The notes below the pieces were generated by a model. The model was not told where the DNA came from, searched no databases, and was given only the letters and a program-made list of their open reading frames with translations. Below are positions 15,523 through 26,000 of a stretch of 64,000 nucleotides of DNA, one piece after another. The stretch's first letter is position 1. Each line of letters starts with the position of its first letter. Position numbers and translations under genes: made by a program. The stretch is from Enterovibrio baiacu (lineage in GTDB: Bacteria > Pseudomonadota > Gammaproteobacteria > Enterobacterales > Vibrionaceae). Where the stretch lies: contig NZ_SCHN01000006.1 in NCBI RefSeq assembly GCF_004120195.1, positions 1 through 64,000 of the forward strand. Direction: 5' to 3'.

Positions 15523-16704
15523 TCAATAAGGCCCGACTTCTTCCGCGATGTTTTCTGCCTGACAAACCCGCTCAAGAATGTGCATCAATCTGTCTTTGCT
15601 CAATGGTAATGGGTTGCCTTTGATTGAGCTTGAACGCATCGCGGTTGACGCCACATCTTCAAACAAGGTGTCACACAAACCCAACTCTGTTAGCAAAGGC
15701 AAGCCGAGGCGTTTCAAGGTGCGCTGCACCCACACAATGCCATCGCTGGGTTCTGCATTTTGCCTTCCCGTCAGAATAACGGCCAATTGGCGATAACGAT
15801 TGAGCAGCGTGATGCGCCCTGCTTCGCGTGCTGCCAAAATATTTTCCGCCATCACGTAAGGCGCGAGTTGCGCAGTGATTGCACCATGCGGCGCATCCAG
15901 CATGCCACCAAGGGCAGCGGCAAGACCGTGGGCAGCACCAAGCTTGGCGTTGGATTGCGCCATGCCACCCAGCATGGAAGCAAATGCCATGTCTGCGCGC
16001 GCTTTCGGATCATCTTCTTCACACGCATGAATAATGGCTGGCGCTAAACGGCGTAAACCTTCTTCACACACCATGTCAGTCAGTGGATTGGGGTCGCCAC
16101 ACACATAGGCTTCCATCAAATGCGTAAATGCATCCATCCCGCAGCGCGCAGACAGTTCTTTGTCTGTGCCGTAGGTTAATGTGGGGTCGATGATCGCCAT
16201 ATCAGGAATCAAGTCTGTACTGCGAAGTGCTGCCTTCACGTTTTCTTGCGCGGAAATGAGCACCGCATTACGCGTCACTTCTGAGCCTGTGCCCGCGGTG
16301 GTTGGCACGGCAATGCAAGGCAACGGTTTGGCGGTCAGCGGCAGTGCGCGCCCCACCACTTCGACATAGTCGTAAACGCTTCCTTGGTTGGGAATGAGTG
16401 CGGATAAAGCTTTACCTACATCCATCACACTCCCACCACCCACGGCAATCACCATGTCAGGTTTAAACACTCGCCCTGTCGCGGCCATTTCTTCGACCAT
16501 CGCGATGAGCGGCTCGCCGTGCACAGAGAGTTGTTGGTAACGTATTCCCTGTTGTTTTAAATAGCCCAGCAAAGGCGCGGCACGCTGTTCATCCTTGCCT
16601 GTGACCACCAGGGCGCTGTAACCGAATTGATTGAGCATTGAGAGGGAGTTACTTAATGCACCCTCACCAAAAATGATCCTTGTCGCCGTCATGAATTGAA
16701 ACAT
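15523..16704 (-). CDS. Iron-containing alcohol dehydrogenase
   Basis: A 393-residue group III (Fe-type) NAD(P)-dependent alcohol dehydrogenase. The N-terminal nucleotide-binding half shows VIAVGGGSVMDVGKA and VPTTAGTGSEVT. The metal-binding half shows GMDAFTHLMEAYV, KLGAAHGLAAALGG and LDAPHGA, whose histidines together with an upstream aspartate bind Fe2+ or Zn2+. The start at MFQFMTATRIIFGEGA is typical and GGAAGAG precedes it. The substrate is not predictable; relatives act on propanediol, ethanol, lactaldehyde or hydroxy acids. Confidence 0.9.
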   Translation of the reverse strand: MFQFMTATRIIFGEGALSNSLSMLNQFGYSALVVTGKDEQRAAPLLGYLKQQGIRYQQLSVHGEPLIAMVEEMAATGRVFKPDMVIAVGGGSVMDVGKALSALIPNQGSVYDYVEVVGRALPLTAKPLPCIAVPTTAGTGSEVTRNAVLISAQENVKAALRSTDLIPDMAIIDPTLTYGTDKELSARCGMDAFTHLMEAYVCGDPNPLTDMVCEEGLRRLAPAIIHACEEDDPKARADMAFASMLGGMAQSNAKLGAAHGLAAALGGMLDAPHGAITAQLAPYVMAENILAAREAGRITLLNRYRQLAVILTGRQNAEPSDGIVWVQRTLKRLGLPLLTELGLCDTLFEDVASTAMRSSSIKGNPLPLSKDRLMHILERVCQAENIAEEVGPY

Positions 16705-17018
16705 GGCTCTTCCTTTTCAAAAACATCTGCCGACCAGCATCACCCAACCTTTTTCATAGCATCTTGATTCAACGCAGTATTCGCTTGTTCATTGGGCATT
16801 GTGTTTCGCTAGTGTCGATGCCATCACATCTCTACGGCGCATCAAAGAGAGGACAAGATGTATTGATAGGTAAGCGCTATCGAATTAAGAGACAAAACCT
16901 TCTTTTCTCTTCTTTAGGCTTAAGGCATAGTAATGACAACTTTCAGAGATAGACCAAACACGGGATGTGTTGGTGGCTGATATCTCTCACCATTGATTAT
17001 GAAAATAGGATTCTAGGT
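16705..17018. other. Divergent intergenic region between the Fe-ADH gene and grxA
   Basis: About 310 bases that must carry the promoters of both flanking genes. A 62-codon frame at 16764-16952 has no family features and is not called. No operator or structured RNA was recognised. Confidence 0.45.
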
Positions 17019-17285
17019 ATGTTCGTTGTTATTTTTGGTCGTCCAGGTTGCCCTTTCTGTGTTCGCGCAAAAGATCTTTCAGACAAACTAAAAGCTGAGC
17101 GCGATGATTTCAACTACCGCTATGTTGATATTCACGCTGAAGGCATCAGCAAAGCTGACCTAGAAAAAACCGTTGGTAAGCCAGTGGAAACTGTTCCACA
17201 GATTTTTGTTGACCAAGAGCACGTGGGCGGCTTTACAGAATTCGAAGCGTACGCAAAAGCAAACCTCGGTCTGTACAACGAGTAA
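17019..17285 (+). CDS. grxA: Glutaredoxin 1
   Basis: An 88-residue dithiol glutaredoxin that uses glutathione to reduce protein disulfides such as that of ribonucleotide reductase. The active site CPFC is at C11-C14 and the cis-proline segment is TVPQIFVDQEHVGGF. It aligns over its whole length with E. coli GrxA. The start at 17019 is chosen because the family begins a few residues before the GRPGC motif and AGGATTCTAGG lies upstream; an in-frame extension to 16965 is not supported. The ybjL gene follows, a pairing also found in enteric bacteria. Confidence 0.94.
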   Translation: MFVVIFGRPGCPFCVRAKDLSDKLKAERDDFNYRYVDIHAEGISKADLEKTVGKPVETVPQIFVDQEHVGGFTEFEAYAKANLGLYNE

Positions 17286-17377
17286 TCCGGCTTTGTAGAA
17301 CGGGTTATTACTGCTCAAACGCACATCTACTGCTTTCGCAGCAAAATAGACACAAGGCGTTCGAACACTCATACAAA

Positions 17378-17402
17378 AGTCAGCATATTCGCTGGCTTTT
17401 TT
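17378..17402 (+). terminator. Intrinsic terminator after grxA
   Basis: Stem AGTCAGC/GCTGGCT with one G-T pair (17378-17384, 17391-17397) is followed by a T run. Confidence 0.7.
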
Positions 17403-17580
17403 CGTTATAAATCAGCATAAAAACCAACGTATTTTGATGCTTTTCAAACAACTGTCCAAACTCTGACAAGCCCCTGAAATAAAATGCCAAAATTACCGCA
17501 ACTTTCCATTACAAATCATCCAAAATGCGTATAATGGCCGCCCAGAATTTCCCTTTCCCCCGCACGCGGATTACGGTTCA

Positions 17581-19266
17581 GTGAACATAGACGTCTACAA
17601 CCTGCTCGTACAAAACGATATTCTCTTGCTCTTCGTTGTTCTCGCTATTGGTTTAGCCATTGGCAAAATCAGAATTGGTGGTTTCCAATTTGGCAACTCC
17701 ATCGGTGTACTTGTCACCGCCCTCAGCTTTGGTCACGCAGGTTTTAGTTTTAGCCCTGAAGCGCTCAACATTGGCTTCATGCTGTTCATTTTCTGCGTGG
17801 GTATCGAAGCGGGACCTAACTTCTTCGGTATTTTCTTTCGAGACGGTAAATCCTATTTGGTGCTGGCATTCACGGTATTGAGTGCGTCCATTGGCATTAC
17901 GCTATTGATGCAGTACCAATTCGGTGTCGACGGCAGCATTGCCACAGGCATGATGGCTGGCGCAATGACAGCAACACCCGTGTTGGTAGGCGCAAAAGAT
18001 GCGCTCAATGCGGGTCTCGCTGGCATGAATTACTCGCCCGCCCAAATCGCCGCAATGATCGACAACTTGAGCGTCGGTTACGCCCTTGCGTATTTGGTCG
18101 GTTTGGTGAGCTTGATTCTTCTCGCCAACTTGATGCCAAAACTGCAAAAGGAAAACCTCGAGCATTCCGCACAGCAAATCACCATGGAGCGCGGCTTAGG
18201 GTCTTCTTCTCAACGCAAAGTCTACTTGCCGATCATTCGTGCTTACCGCGTCGGGCCAGAACTCATCAATTGGGTAGATGGACGTAACCTCCGTGAATTG
18301 GGCATTTATCGCCAAACCGGTTGCTACATAGAACGTATTCGACGCAACGGCATTCTGGCGAACCCAGATGGTGATGCCATCTTGCAAGAAGGCGATGAAA
18401 TTGCGTTGGTGGGCTACCCAGACAGCCACGCACGTCTTGACCCGTCATTCCGCAACGGTAAAGAAGTCTTCGACCGCGACTTGCTTGATTTACGCGTGGT
18501 TGAAGAAGAGATCGTGGTCAAGAATGACAGCATCATTGGGAAACGCTTGTCTGATTTGAACCTGTCAGAATACGGTTGTTTCTTGAACCGTGTTGTACGC
18601 GCACAGATTGAAATGCCGATGGACCATAACATCCTGCTTTCTAAAGGGGATGTATTGCAGGTCAGTGGTGAAAAGCGCCGCGTAATGGGGCTTGCTGAGC
18701 GCATTGGTTTTATCTCCATCCACAGTCAGGTTTCTGACATGTTGGCGTTCTGCTCCTTCTTCATTTTCGGCCTAATTTTTGGTTTGATCACCATGACATT
18801 CGGCCAAATGACCTTGGGCCTTGGTAATGCATCCGGCTTGTTGATTGCGGGCATTTTGCTTGGCTTCTTGCGTGCGAACCACCCAACGTTTGGTTACGTG
18901 CCGCAAGGCGCTATCAACATGGTGAAAGAACTTGGTTTGATGACCTTTATGGTCGGCGTTGGCCTAAGCGCAGGTGGTAACCTTTGGGAGTACCTGCAAC
19001 AGATGGGCTTCACCATCATGTTTGGTGCGCTGGCAGTGAGTGTTGTGCCTGTTATCCTTGCGTACCTTGTGGGTGCATATGTGCTTAAAATGAACCGTGC
19101 GCTCTTGTTCGGTGCCATCATCGGTGCGCGAACTTGTGCCCCCGCCATGGACATGATCAACCAACACGCGCGCAGCACCGTTCCAGCCCTTGGCTATGCG
19201 GGCACCTATGCCATCGCCAACGTGTTATTGACCTTTGCAGGTACGCTGCTCGTTATTCTGTTCTGA
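17581..19266 (+). CDS. ybjL: Putative aspartate/alanine-exchanger family transporter YbjL
   Basis: A 561-residue membrane protein, exactly the length of E. coli YbjL and similar along its whole sequence. Two blocks of about five membrane segments flank two cytoplasmic TrkA-C (RCK_C) domains (about 205-290 and 290-375, with [11 protein letters not shown] and [12 protein letters not shown]). Conserved [10 protein letters not shown] and [14 protein letters not shown] lie in the last segments. The start is GTG at 17581; the protein then begins [12 protein letters not shown] like the E. coli protein. The AAE family exchanges amino acids or dicarboxylates, but the substrate of this subgroup is not settled. 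Confidence 0.92.
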   Translation: MNIDVYNLLVQNDILLLFVVLAIGLAIGKIRIGGFQFGNSIGVLVTALSFGHAGFSFSPEALNIGFMLFIFCVGIEAGPNFFGIFFRDGKSYLVLAFTVLSASIGITLLMQYQFGVDGSIATGMMAGAMTATPVLVGAKDALNAGLAGMNYSPAQIAAMIDNLSVGYALAYLVGLVSLILLANLMPKLQKENLEHSAQQITMERGLGSSSQRKVYLPIIRAYRVGPELINWVDGRNLRELGIYRQTGCYIERIRRNGILANPDGDAILQEGDEIALVGYPDSHARLDPSFRNGKEVFDRDLLDLRVVEEEIVVKNDSIIGKRLSDLNLSEYGCFLNRVVRAQIEMPMDHNILLSKGDVLQVSGEKRRVMGLAERIGFISIHSQVSDMLAFCSFFIFGLIFGLITMTFGQMTLGLGNASGLLIAGILLGFLRANHPTFGYVPQGAINMVKELGLMTFMVGVGLSAGGNLWEYLQQMGFTIMFGALAVSVVPVILAYLVGAYVLKMNRALLFGAIIGARTCAPAMDMINQHARSTVPALGYAGTYAIANVLLTFAGTLLVILF

Positions 19267-19294
19267 TCGAGAATCGAACCAATAGTCAGCCAAG

Positions 19295-19334
19295 ATTCAG
19301 CGAACAAGGTTACACTGTTCGCTGAATTTTTTTA
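19295..19334 (+). terminator. Strong intrinsic terminator after ybjL
   Basis: A perfect 12-bp stem ATTCAGCGAACA/TGTTCGCTGAAT (19295-19306, 19316-19327) is followed by seven T. Confidence 0.93.
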
Positions 19335-19423
19335 TTCCTAACATCTCGCTGGCCTCCATTTTTCTGCATTCTCTGCCGCCGAAAGAGGTTGCCGGACGTA
19401 ACGGTTGTTGTGAAAAATAGCAG

Positions 19424-19458
19424 CGAAATATAGCGGCGAAATATAGGTGTCGAAATAT
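19424..19458 (+). repeat. Three direct repeats running into the phoP start codon
   Basis: CGAAATAT occurs at 19424-19431, 19437-19444 and 19451-19458, spaced 13 and 14 bases; the third copy overlaps the phoP ATG. This could be a regulator site or a translational element. Confidence 0.5.
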
Positions 19459-20131
19459 GCGTGTCCTCATTGTTGAAGATGATCCCCTTCTGAGCCATCA
19501 CCTAAAATCTGAACTGTCAGAGCTTGGAAACCAAGTGCATTGTGCAAACACCGCAGAAGAAGGGTTGTTTGTCGCCAAAGACTATCCCAACGACATCGCG
19601 ATTGTGGATTTAGGGTTACCCGACCGTGACGGCCTAAGCCTGATCAGAGATATCCGCCGCGCGGGCATCCGTATGCCAATCCTGATCCTGACCGGGCGTG
19701 CGAACTGGCAAGACAAAGTCTCGGGCCTTGATGCTGGTGCGGATGATTACTTGGTGAAGCCCTTCCAAAAAGAAGAGCTCGTCGCGCGCTTAAATGCCTT
19801 GGTACGTCGCAGCGCAGGGTTCGTGAAACCTGAAATCAATGCCGACAATATCTGCATCGATTTACTGGCCAAGAAGGTCAGTGTGAAAGCACAACCCGTT
19901 GAGCTCACCGCCTTCGAGTACGATCTGCTGGAATACCTGATTCGACACAGTCGCCAAGTGGTATCAAAGCAGCGTTTACTTGATGTGCTATACCAAGACC
20001 AAGAAGGCGACCCGAACACCATCGAAGTCATGATGAGCCGACTTCGCAAAAAGCTGACACAAGCTGGACAAGAAAATCCCATTTCTACCGTTCGTGGTCA
20101 GGGATACATTTTCGAAATTAACGCCAGTTAA
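19457..20131 (+). CDS. phoP: PhoP-like OmpR-family response regulator
   Basis: A 224-residue response regulator with a receiver domain (1-115; acidic pocket E7/D8/D9, phosphoacceptor D51 in IVDLGLPD, lysine in VKPF) and a C-terminal winged-helix DNA-binding domain (TAFEYDLLEYLIRH, VMMSRLRKKL, TVRGQGYIFE). The receiver resembles E. coli PhoP (MRVLIVEDD, DIAIVDLGLPDRDGLSLIR, WQDKVSGLDAGADDYLVKPF). It is co-directional with the kinase gene 27 bases downstream. In enteric bacteria PhoP answers low Mg2+, acid and antimicrobial peptides; that role is inferred by similarity. Confidence 0.88.
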   Translation: MRVLIVEDDPLLSHHLKSELSELGNQVHCANTAEEGLFVAKDYPNDIAIVDLGLPDRDGLSLIRDIRRAGIRMPILILTGRANWQDKVSGLDAGADDYLVKPFQKEELVARLNALVRRSAGFVKPEINADNICIDLLAKKVSVKAQPVELTAFEYDLLEYLIRHSRQVVSKQRLLDVLYQDQEGDPNTIEVMMSRLRKKLTQAGQENPISTVRGQGYIFEINAS

Positions 20132-20158
20132 CCACCACACACCGCTGCGAAGAATCTG

Positions 20159-21523
20159 ATGATAAAACCTAAAATGCCTTCTCCGATCCATCGACGCGTG
20201 ATCACCACCTCTATCTCCATTATTTTGGTGTTTACCGTGGCGTTAGGCTTAGTGCTCAACCAGCTTTATAACAAAAGCTATTTAGCACTGTATTCTTCAG
20301 ATTTGCTTTCTGCGGTTCCTCAAATCGTGGGCGAACTCAAACGCGATAACTTGCTTGAAATCGACGCCAGTAGGATCCACATTGCCCCTGAAAGTCGCCC
20401 TGAAATGGGTTCGGTGGAAACAGACTACATGGCATTTATCTGTCAGCCTGATAAGTCCTTATTTTGGATGTCTAGCCACGCCAAAGGACTCGGCCTAAGT
20501 GATATCTGCCAAGTCCTTCCCTATGATCTCGTTGACCCTGAACTCATCATGTATAACGCACACCCGTACGTGGTTCACGAGATTGCAGAAGGCTCGGGGT
20601 TAATTGAAGACAAATTCTTCGTGGTGCGCGAAGTTGCACCTCAACTTGAACGATTGTCGGCGATAAAACGTAAAACGTGGTTCTATCTCGGCATTTTGTT
20701 CATTACCACCACAGCCCTACTTTACGCCGCGTCTTACTGGAGTTTCAGCCCATTGCGCAAACTCGCAGGCGAACTCAACGAGATAGCGGAATCTCGCCTC
20801 GAAAAACTCAATACCGATTACCCATCGGAATTGGAAGACGTTACCGACGCGCTCAACCGAATGATCGAATTGAGGAAGGAGCAAACACAGCGGTATCGTC
20901 ATGCCATGGATGACTTGGCACACAGCCTAAAAAGCCGTTTGGCTGCCACCAATGCCCTGCTTGATGACAGTGCATTAAGTCGAGAAATGATGAGTAAGCG
21001 CATCATTGAGCAGGTCAGTCAAATGGATGACATGGTGCAATACCAACTCAAGCGCGCCTTGGTGGGTCAGCGCGGACTTGTGCGCGAAAAATCAGCCATC
21101 AAACCTTCAGTAGATAGCCTCACAGGTATGCTGTCAAAAGTGTATCGAGACAAGCCCGTCACCGTGACGCAAGATTTCAATGATCTTGAGTCTCTGCCGA
21201 TCAACAAGAACGACCTGACCGAATTGCTCGGCAATCTGCTCGAGAATGCTTTCCGCTTTTGTATTGGCGAAGTGCGGGTTCGCACTCAAGACTCACCCGA
21301 TAGCTACATCTTGCTGATTGAAGACGACGGCCCTGGCATTCCAGAACCCATCCGAGACTCGGTGTTTCAGCGAGGTGTTCGCGCTGATCAGCTTAACCCA
21401 GGAACGGGCATTGGCTTGGCGGTTTGTCATGAAATCGTAGAAAGTTACGAAGGCGTCATCAGCGTCACCACGTCAGAACTCGAAGGCGCTGCATTCGTGA
21501 TTCAGTTTCCGAAACAACCTTAA
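20159..21523 (+). CDS. phoQ: PhoQ-like sensor histidine kinase
   Basis: A 454-residue membrane sensor kinase and probable partner of the regulator upstream. Membrane segments lie at about 15-36 and 175-197, enclosing a periplasmic domain of about 140 residues. A HAMP-like linker follows, then the dimerisation domain with the phosphoacceptor histidine in HAMDDLAHSLKSRL, and the ATPase domain with N box NLLENAFRF, G1 DDGPGIPE and G2 GTGIGLAVCHE. The periplasmic domain is diverged, so the signal (Mg2+, acid, peptides) cannot be confirmed. The start may be ATG 20159 or the ATG five codons on. Confidence 0.86.
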   Translation: MIKPKMPSPIHRRVITTSISIILVFTVALGLVLNQLYNKSYLALYSSDLLSAVPQIVGELKRDNLLEIDASRIHIAPESRPEMGSVETDYMAFICQPDKSLFWMSSHAKGLGLSDICQVLPYDLVDPELIMYNAHPYVVHEIAEGSGLIEDKFFVVREVAPQLERLSAIKRKTWFYLGILFITTTALLYAASYWSFSPLRKLAGELNEIAESRLEKLNTDYPSELEDVTDALNRMIELRKEQTQRYRHAMDDLAHSLKSRLAATNALLDDSALSREMMSKRIIEQVSQMDDMVQYQLKRALVGQRGLVREKSAIKPSVDSLTGMLSKVYRDKPVTVTQDFNDLESLPINKNDLTELLGNLLENAFRFCIGEVRVRTQDSPDSYILLIEDDGPGIPEPIRDSVFQRGVRADQLNPGTGIGLAVCHEIVESYEGVISVTTSELEGAAFVIQFPKQP

Positions 21524-21657
21524 CGAACCAGGATCAGAACGCCGCTTTTGGCACTTTGACATGCAATTTGAGAAAAGTGGCAATGTCAGCGACTTACCTA
21601 CACCTGTTTCATCGTCAAATGCCGCGATGGTAGGCATTAATTGTCCGCAATATTTGG

Positions 21658-21673
21658 TGGCACAGCAATTGCT
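21658..21673 (+). promoter_or_regulatory. Candidate sigma-54 (RpoN) promoter before the O-antigen-ligase-like gene
   Basis: TGGCACAGCAATTGCT matches the -24/-12 consensus TGGCACG-N4-TTGCW at all but one position, with the required 10 bases between GG and GC. The predicted start site falls about 20 bases before the ATG at 21705. A TGACAT/ATGTCA inverted repeat lies 70-100 bp further upstream (21557-21588), where an enhancer-binding protein could sit. Sigma-54 control of polysaccharide genes is known in vibrios. Confidence 0.55.
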
Positions 21674-21704
21674 CTAATAGACTGTTAGAAACTATTGAGA
21701 GTAA

Positions 21705-23234
21705 ATGATGCAGGCAATCCAGTGGCTTAACGATCAACGACGGTTGTTGTTAACTCGCATCCAAACACATTTTGTGCATGCAACGGCGCTCTTCGTCGTG
21801 CTCGCGTGTGGCCTGTGGTTCATCATTCCTCACCCGATCATTCCTGTTGCCATTGGCCTTATTCCTTTAGCTCTTCTAATTACCATTAGCCAACCTGTGT
21901 TACTGGGGCTGTTGTTCATCGCTTTTTCGTTTTTCCGTATTCATGAAGCCTTTGCCCCGCTGTACTCGTTAAAAATACCGTTAATGCTTTCGCTAGGCAC
22001 ATTGACCACCTTGGCGTGGCACATCGGTATCAGTGGCAAAATCCGTATGTTTAATAGTGCCGAACTCACGGCCTTTTACGTGTTTTTCGCTCTGGTCACC
22101 ATCGGTATTCCCCTTGCAGGAAACCTCGGCGAAGCCTTCAACTACTACAAACAGACGTATATAAAAATCGGCATCATGACCCCCGCCCTTGCTTGGCTTT
22201 TGTGTAACGTTCAGCACTACAAAAAAGCCCTGAACATGATTTCGATATCCGGCTTGCTGATCGCGCTGGTGACGATTTACAACAAAGTCAACGGCATTGG
22301 ATTGGTGGAAGAAACGCGCGTCACCGTTGGCCGTGATTTAGGGTCGGTACTTGGTGACCCGAATGATTTAGCTTTGGTATTGCTGTTTCCATTTTCTTTC
22401 ACCTTGGGTATCGCGATGACACCGGGCTTGTCGAAGAAGCAACGTTTCTTCGGCCTTGTTACGGCTATTGCGATTTTCATCGCCATCATTTGTACACAAA
22501 GCCGAGGCGGTTTGCTGGGCATCTTGTCAGCATTGGGCACACTGGCGTGGCGACGGATAAAGTCCAAAGCCTTGTTGCTCACCTTGGGCAGTATCGTCTG
22601 CGCAATCTTGTTCTTCGCAGCAGGCATCAGTGATCGAAAATCCGGCGGAGCGGCAGAAGAAGGATTAGATGCCTCTGCAAAAGGCCGCCTTTACGCATGG
22701 GAAGCTGCATTCTTTATGGCTGTCGACAACCCGATTTCCGGCGTCGGCCTCAACAACTTTTATTTCAACTACTTCTATTATTCATCCCATTGGGATGGGT
22801 TAAACCATGCCGTTCACAGTACGTGGTTTGGCGTATTGGGTGAAACAGGCTTTCTCGGCCTGATCGCTTTCCTTGTCATGACCATCATTATCTATCGCTC
22901 CGCCCTTAAAACGGTCAACACTGTGTTGGCAAACGCCGCCTATTATTCGCCTATTGTCCTCGCCATTGGCGAAGGGCTTTACTCGGGCATTATCGCGTTT
23001 TGTGTGTCAGGCACCTTCCTCACTCAAGGTTTTACATGGCCTATCTACATTCTGTTGGCACTGACCGCGGCAGTCTCAAATTATGTCAGGGAGCAAGAGG
23101 TTGAAAGGAAGAAAGAGGCCGAAGCCAGAGGAGATGCCGTCGATGAACCCGAAGATGTGCCACAGACAGCCAAGAACGCCTTTTCACGCTCTGCTCGATC
23201 CGTGATCCCTAATCCGTATGCAAAGAAAAGGTAG
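21705..23234 (+). CDS. O-antigen ligase/polymerase (WzyC-domain) membrane protein
   Basis: A 509-residue integral membrane protein with about 11-12 membrane segments. The central WzyC/O-antigen-ligase region (about 220-400) holds CTQSRGGLLGILSA, a family motif with the key arginine, followed by a large external loop GRLYAWEAAFFMAVDNPISGVGLNNF and the histidine of NHAVHSTWFGVLGETGFLG. Such proteins polymerise or attach glycan units on the periplasmic side. The N-terminal part resembles the DUF5935-containing O-glycosylation-ligase group, but no exosortase or glycosyltransferase gene adjoins. The C-terminal 55 residues are charged and cytoplasmic. It stands alone, with a heptamer array after its stop. 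Confidence 0.8.
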   Translation: MMQAIQWLNDQRRLLLTRIQTHFVHATALFVVLACGLWFIIPHPIIPVAIGLIPLALLITISQPVLLGLLFIAFSFFRIHEAFAPLYSLKIPLMLSLGTLTTLAWHIGISGKIRMFNSAELTAFYVFFALVTIGIPLAGNLGEAFNYYKQTYIKIGIMTPALAWLLCNVQHYKKALNMISISGLLIALVTIYNKVNGIGLVEETRVTVGRDLGSVLGDPNDLALVLLFPFSFTLGIAMTPGLSKKQRFFGLVTAIAIFIAIICTQSRGGLLGILSALGTLAWRRIKSKALLLTLGSIVCAILFFAAGISDRKSGGAAEEGLDASAKGRLYAWEAAFFMAVDNPISGVGLNNFYFNYFYYSSHWDGLNHAVHSTWFGVLGETGFLGLIAFLVMTIIIYRSALKTVNTVLANAAYYSPIVLAIGEGLYSGIIAFCVSGTFLTQGFTWPIYILLALTAAVSNYVREQEVERKKEAEARGDAVDEPEDVPQTAKNAFSRSARSVIPNPYAKKR

Positions 23235-23238
23235 GTGT

Positions 23239-23452
<214 letters not shown>

Positions 23453-23506
23453 AGCGTGGAGATATCGACGTAAGAGGCACGCGCTAATTGGCGAGAATAG
23501 AAAATT

Positions 23507-23533
23507 GAAAAAGGCCGCTGAGCGGCCTTTTTC
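23507..23533. terminator. Bidirectional terminator between the O-antigen-ligase-like gene and pgsA
   Basis: Stem GAAAAAGGCCGC/GCGGCCTTTTTC with a TGA loop; T runs follow on both strands. Confidence 0.88.
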
Positions 23534-23563
23534 GTGGAAAGCGTTAAATGAACAACGGCTGGT

Positions 23564-24115
23564 TTAGTCGGCGTTCAGCAGGTCATCTTTCGCAGCAAGC
23601 AGATACTGATACATTGACCAGTACGTCAGCGCGGTTGCGATGTAGAGCGCTGCATAGCCGATGTACACCACGATATCGTCATGTCGCCAAATCAGCATGG
23701 TCAGTGCAAACATCTGCGCGGCGGTTTTGAATTTCCCCACCCAAGAGACAGCAACGCTCGCACGTTTGCCAAGCTCCGCCATCCACTCTCGAAGTGCTGA
23801 AATGATCACTTCACGGGCAATCATGGTCGCCGCAGGAATGGTGACCCAGATGGAATGGTAATGCTCAGTGATCAGTACTAATGCAATTGCCACCATCACC
23901 TTATCGGCAACAGGGTCGAGGAACGCGCCAAATCGGGTGGTTTGCTCTAGGGTTCGAGCGAGATAACCATCGAGCCAGTCAGTGAAACCAGCGATAACGA
24001 AAATCAGAGCAGCGACGAAGGCCGACCACTCATAAGGCAAATAGAACGCGACAACAAAAACCGGAATTAATGCGATGCGTATGAGGGTCAGAATAATAGG
24101 AATGTTCAGTCGCAT
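23564..24115 (-). CDS. pgsA: CDP-diacylglycerol-glycerol-3-phosphate 3-phosphatidyltransferase
   Basis: Makes phosphatidylglycerol phosphate, the committed step to phosphatidylglycerol and cardiolipin, in the inner membrane. The 183-residue protein has the CDP-alcohol phosphotransferase signature DGYLART then [14 protein letters not shown] (about 49-72) and five or so membrane segments. It is the last gene of the varA-uvrC-pgsA block (43 bases after uvrC), an order conserved in gamma-proteobacteria. Confidence 0.95.
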   Translation of the reverse strand: MRLNIPIILTLIRIALIPVFVVAFYLPYEWSAFVAALIFVIAGFTDWLDGYLARTLEQTTRFGAFLDPVADKVMVAIALVLITEHYHSIWVTIPAATMIAREVIISALREWMAELGKRASVAVSWVGKFKTAAQMFALTMLIWRHDDIVVYIGYAALYIATALTYWSMYQYLLAAKDDLLNAD

Positions 24116-24158
24116 AGTTTTTATTTCTTATGAATGACCGCGTTATGGTGCTTGAAAC

Positions 24159-25985
24159 TCACGGCTGTTGCAATGACGAATGAATCTTCTCAGCCAAAAC
24201 TCGGCTAATTCCCGGCACTTTGGCTATTTCTTCAACAGAAGCACGCTTAAGCTCCTGAATTCCGCCTAAATACTTGAGCAGTGCCTGTCGGCGTTTTGGA
24301 CCAACGCCTTCGATTTCTTGTAACACACTGCTCTTTCTCGCTTTTGCCCGTTTTGCTCGGTGACCTGAGATCGCGTGGTTATGACTTTCGTCGCGAATAT
24401 GTTGGATAAGGTGCAAAGCCGGTGAATCCGACGGCATGGAAAACTCTTCGCCAGACACTTTGATCAGCGTCTCAAGCCCCGGACGGCGCGTTGTACCTTT
24501 CGCAACGCCCAACATGAGCGGATGCTTAGGCCAATCCGCCATAAGCGGGCTGACGACCTCCCACGCACGATTTAGCTGTCCTTTACCGCCGTCTATTAAA
24601 ATGATGTCAGGGATCTTCTCAGGGTCTACTTGCTTGCTGTAGCGGCGTTCTAGCACTTGTGCCATCGCCGCATAGTCATCACCACCCGTGATGCCCGTGA
24701 TGTTGTAACGTCGGTATTCAGACTTCAGCGGCCCGTCTTGGTTGAACACCACACACGATGCGACGGTTTGTTCACCCATGGTATGACTGATGTCGAAACA
24801 CTCCATGCGTTTTACTGACTCGAGGTTCAACGCTTCTGTCAGCATCGCGAAGCGGTTGTGGATCGTCATCTTATGATTGATTTTGCTGGTCAACGCCGTA
24901 GCAGCATTGGTTTGTGCCAGCTTGAGGAAACGCGCACGCGCACCGCGAGGTTTGCTTTGAAGATGAATTTTCCGCCCTGCAATTTCTGACAATGCACCGG
25001 CGAGAGATTCGAGCTCCTCCCCCATTTCCTGACCAATCAGAATGCTTGTTGGGATGGTTCGCCCTTCCGCCTGATTCAAGTAGAACTGACCAATGAAGCT
25101 AGAAACCAGCTCATTGGTTTCTGTGTTCGCCGGCATTTTCGGGAAGTAGCTGCGGCTTCCCAGCACCTTGCCTTGGCGCAAGAACAACACGTGAATACAG
25201 GCAATGCCATTTTCGACTGACACACCAATGGCGTCCAAATCGTCATCACTGTCTTGGGAAACAAATTGCTGCTCTTGAACACGGCGAAGCGATTGGATTT
25301 GGTCACGAAACTCAGCGGCTTTTTCAAACTCCAAGGCTTGACTCGCAGCTTCCATTTTTTCCACCAGCGTTGCGATCACTTGTCGGTTTTTGCCCTGCAA
25401 AAACAGGCGGGTGAAATCCACCAGTTCATCATAATCTTCATCGGAAATGATGCCTTCGACGCACGGACCCGCACAACGTCCAATCTGATACATCAAACAT
25501 GGGCGTGTACGATTGCCATAGACCGAGTCTTCACACTGGCGTACAGGAAAGATTTTCTGCAGCAGATACAAGCTCTGCCGAACAGCACCCGCATCAGGAA
25601 ATGGCCCGAAGTATTCGCCTTTGCGCTTTTTCGCACCACGATGAATGGACAATCGAGGATGTTTACTGGCAGAAAGGAAAATATAAGGGTAAGACTTGTC
25701 ATCACGGAGCAAGACGTTATAGCGCGGAAGGTGTTTCTTGATCAGATTGTGCTCAAGAATGAGCGCTTCTGTTTCGCTGTGGGTGATCGTCACTTCGACA
25801 TTGGCAATGTTTCGCACCAACGCACGTGTTTTTTCACCGGGGACGTTTTTGCGGAAATAGCTAGAGAGTCGCTTCTTTAGCGACTTGGCTTTACCGACAT
25901 AAATGATCTCACCAGAGGCGTCCATCATCCGATAGACGCCTGGCTTATCTGAGACAGTTTTTAAGAAATCTTTGGCATCAAACAC
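24159..25985 (-). CDS. uvrC: Excinuclease ABC subunit C
   Basis: Makes both incisions in nucleotide excision repair after UvrAB loading. The 608-residue protein has the GIY-YIG nuclease domain (about 14-95, [20 protein letters not shown]), a cysteine-containing segment ([25 protein letters not shown]), a UVR motif near 205-240, the RNase H-like nuclease domain (about 380-540, with [12 protein letters not shown] and [10 protein letters not shown]), and helix-hairpin-helix repeats at the end ([25 protein letters not shown]). The start is GTG at 25985, only 15 bases after the varA stop and without a clear ribosome-binding site, suggesting translational coupling. Confidence 0.97.
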   Translation of the reverse strand: MFDAKDFLKTVSDKPGVYRMMDASGEIIYVGKAKSLKKRLSSYFRKNVPGEKTRALVRNIANVEVTITHSETEALILEHNLIKKHLPRYNVLLRDDKSYPYIFLSASKHPRLSIHRGAKKRKGEYFGPFPDAGAVRQSLYLLQKIFPVRQCEDSVYGNRTRPCLMYQIGRCAGPCVEGIISDEDYDELVDFTRLFLQGKNRQVIATLVEKMEAASQALEFEKAAEFRDQIQSLRRVQEQQFVSQDSDDDLDAIGVSVENGIACIHVLFLRQGKVLGSRSYFPKMPANTETNELVSSFIGQFYLNQAEGRTIPTSILIGQEMGEELESLAGALSEIAGRKIHLQSKPRGARARFLKLAQTNAATALTSKINHKMTIHNRFAMLTEALNLESVKRMECFDISHTMGEQTVASCVVFNQDGPLKSEYRRYNITGITGGDDYAAMAQVLERRYSKQVDPEKIPDIILIDGGKGQLNRAWEVVSPLMADWPKHPLMLGVAKGTTRRPGLETLIKVSGEEFSMPSDSPALHLIQHIRDESHNHAISGHRAKRAKARKSSVLQEIEGVGPKRRQALLKYLGGIQELKRASVEEIAKVPGISRVLAEKIHSSLQQP

Positions 25986-26000
25986 AGCGAACAGAAATAG

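Noticed and set aside
21549-21565. Second sigma-54-like motif (TGGCAC followed by ATGCA)
   Set aside because: The spacing between GG and GC is 11 bases instead of 10; only the site at 21658 is correct.
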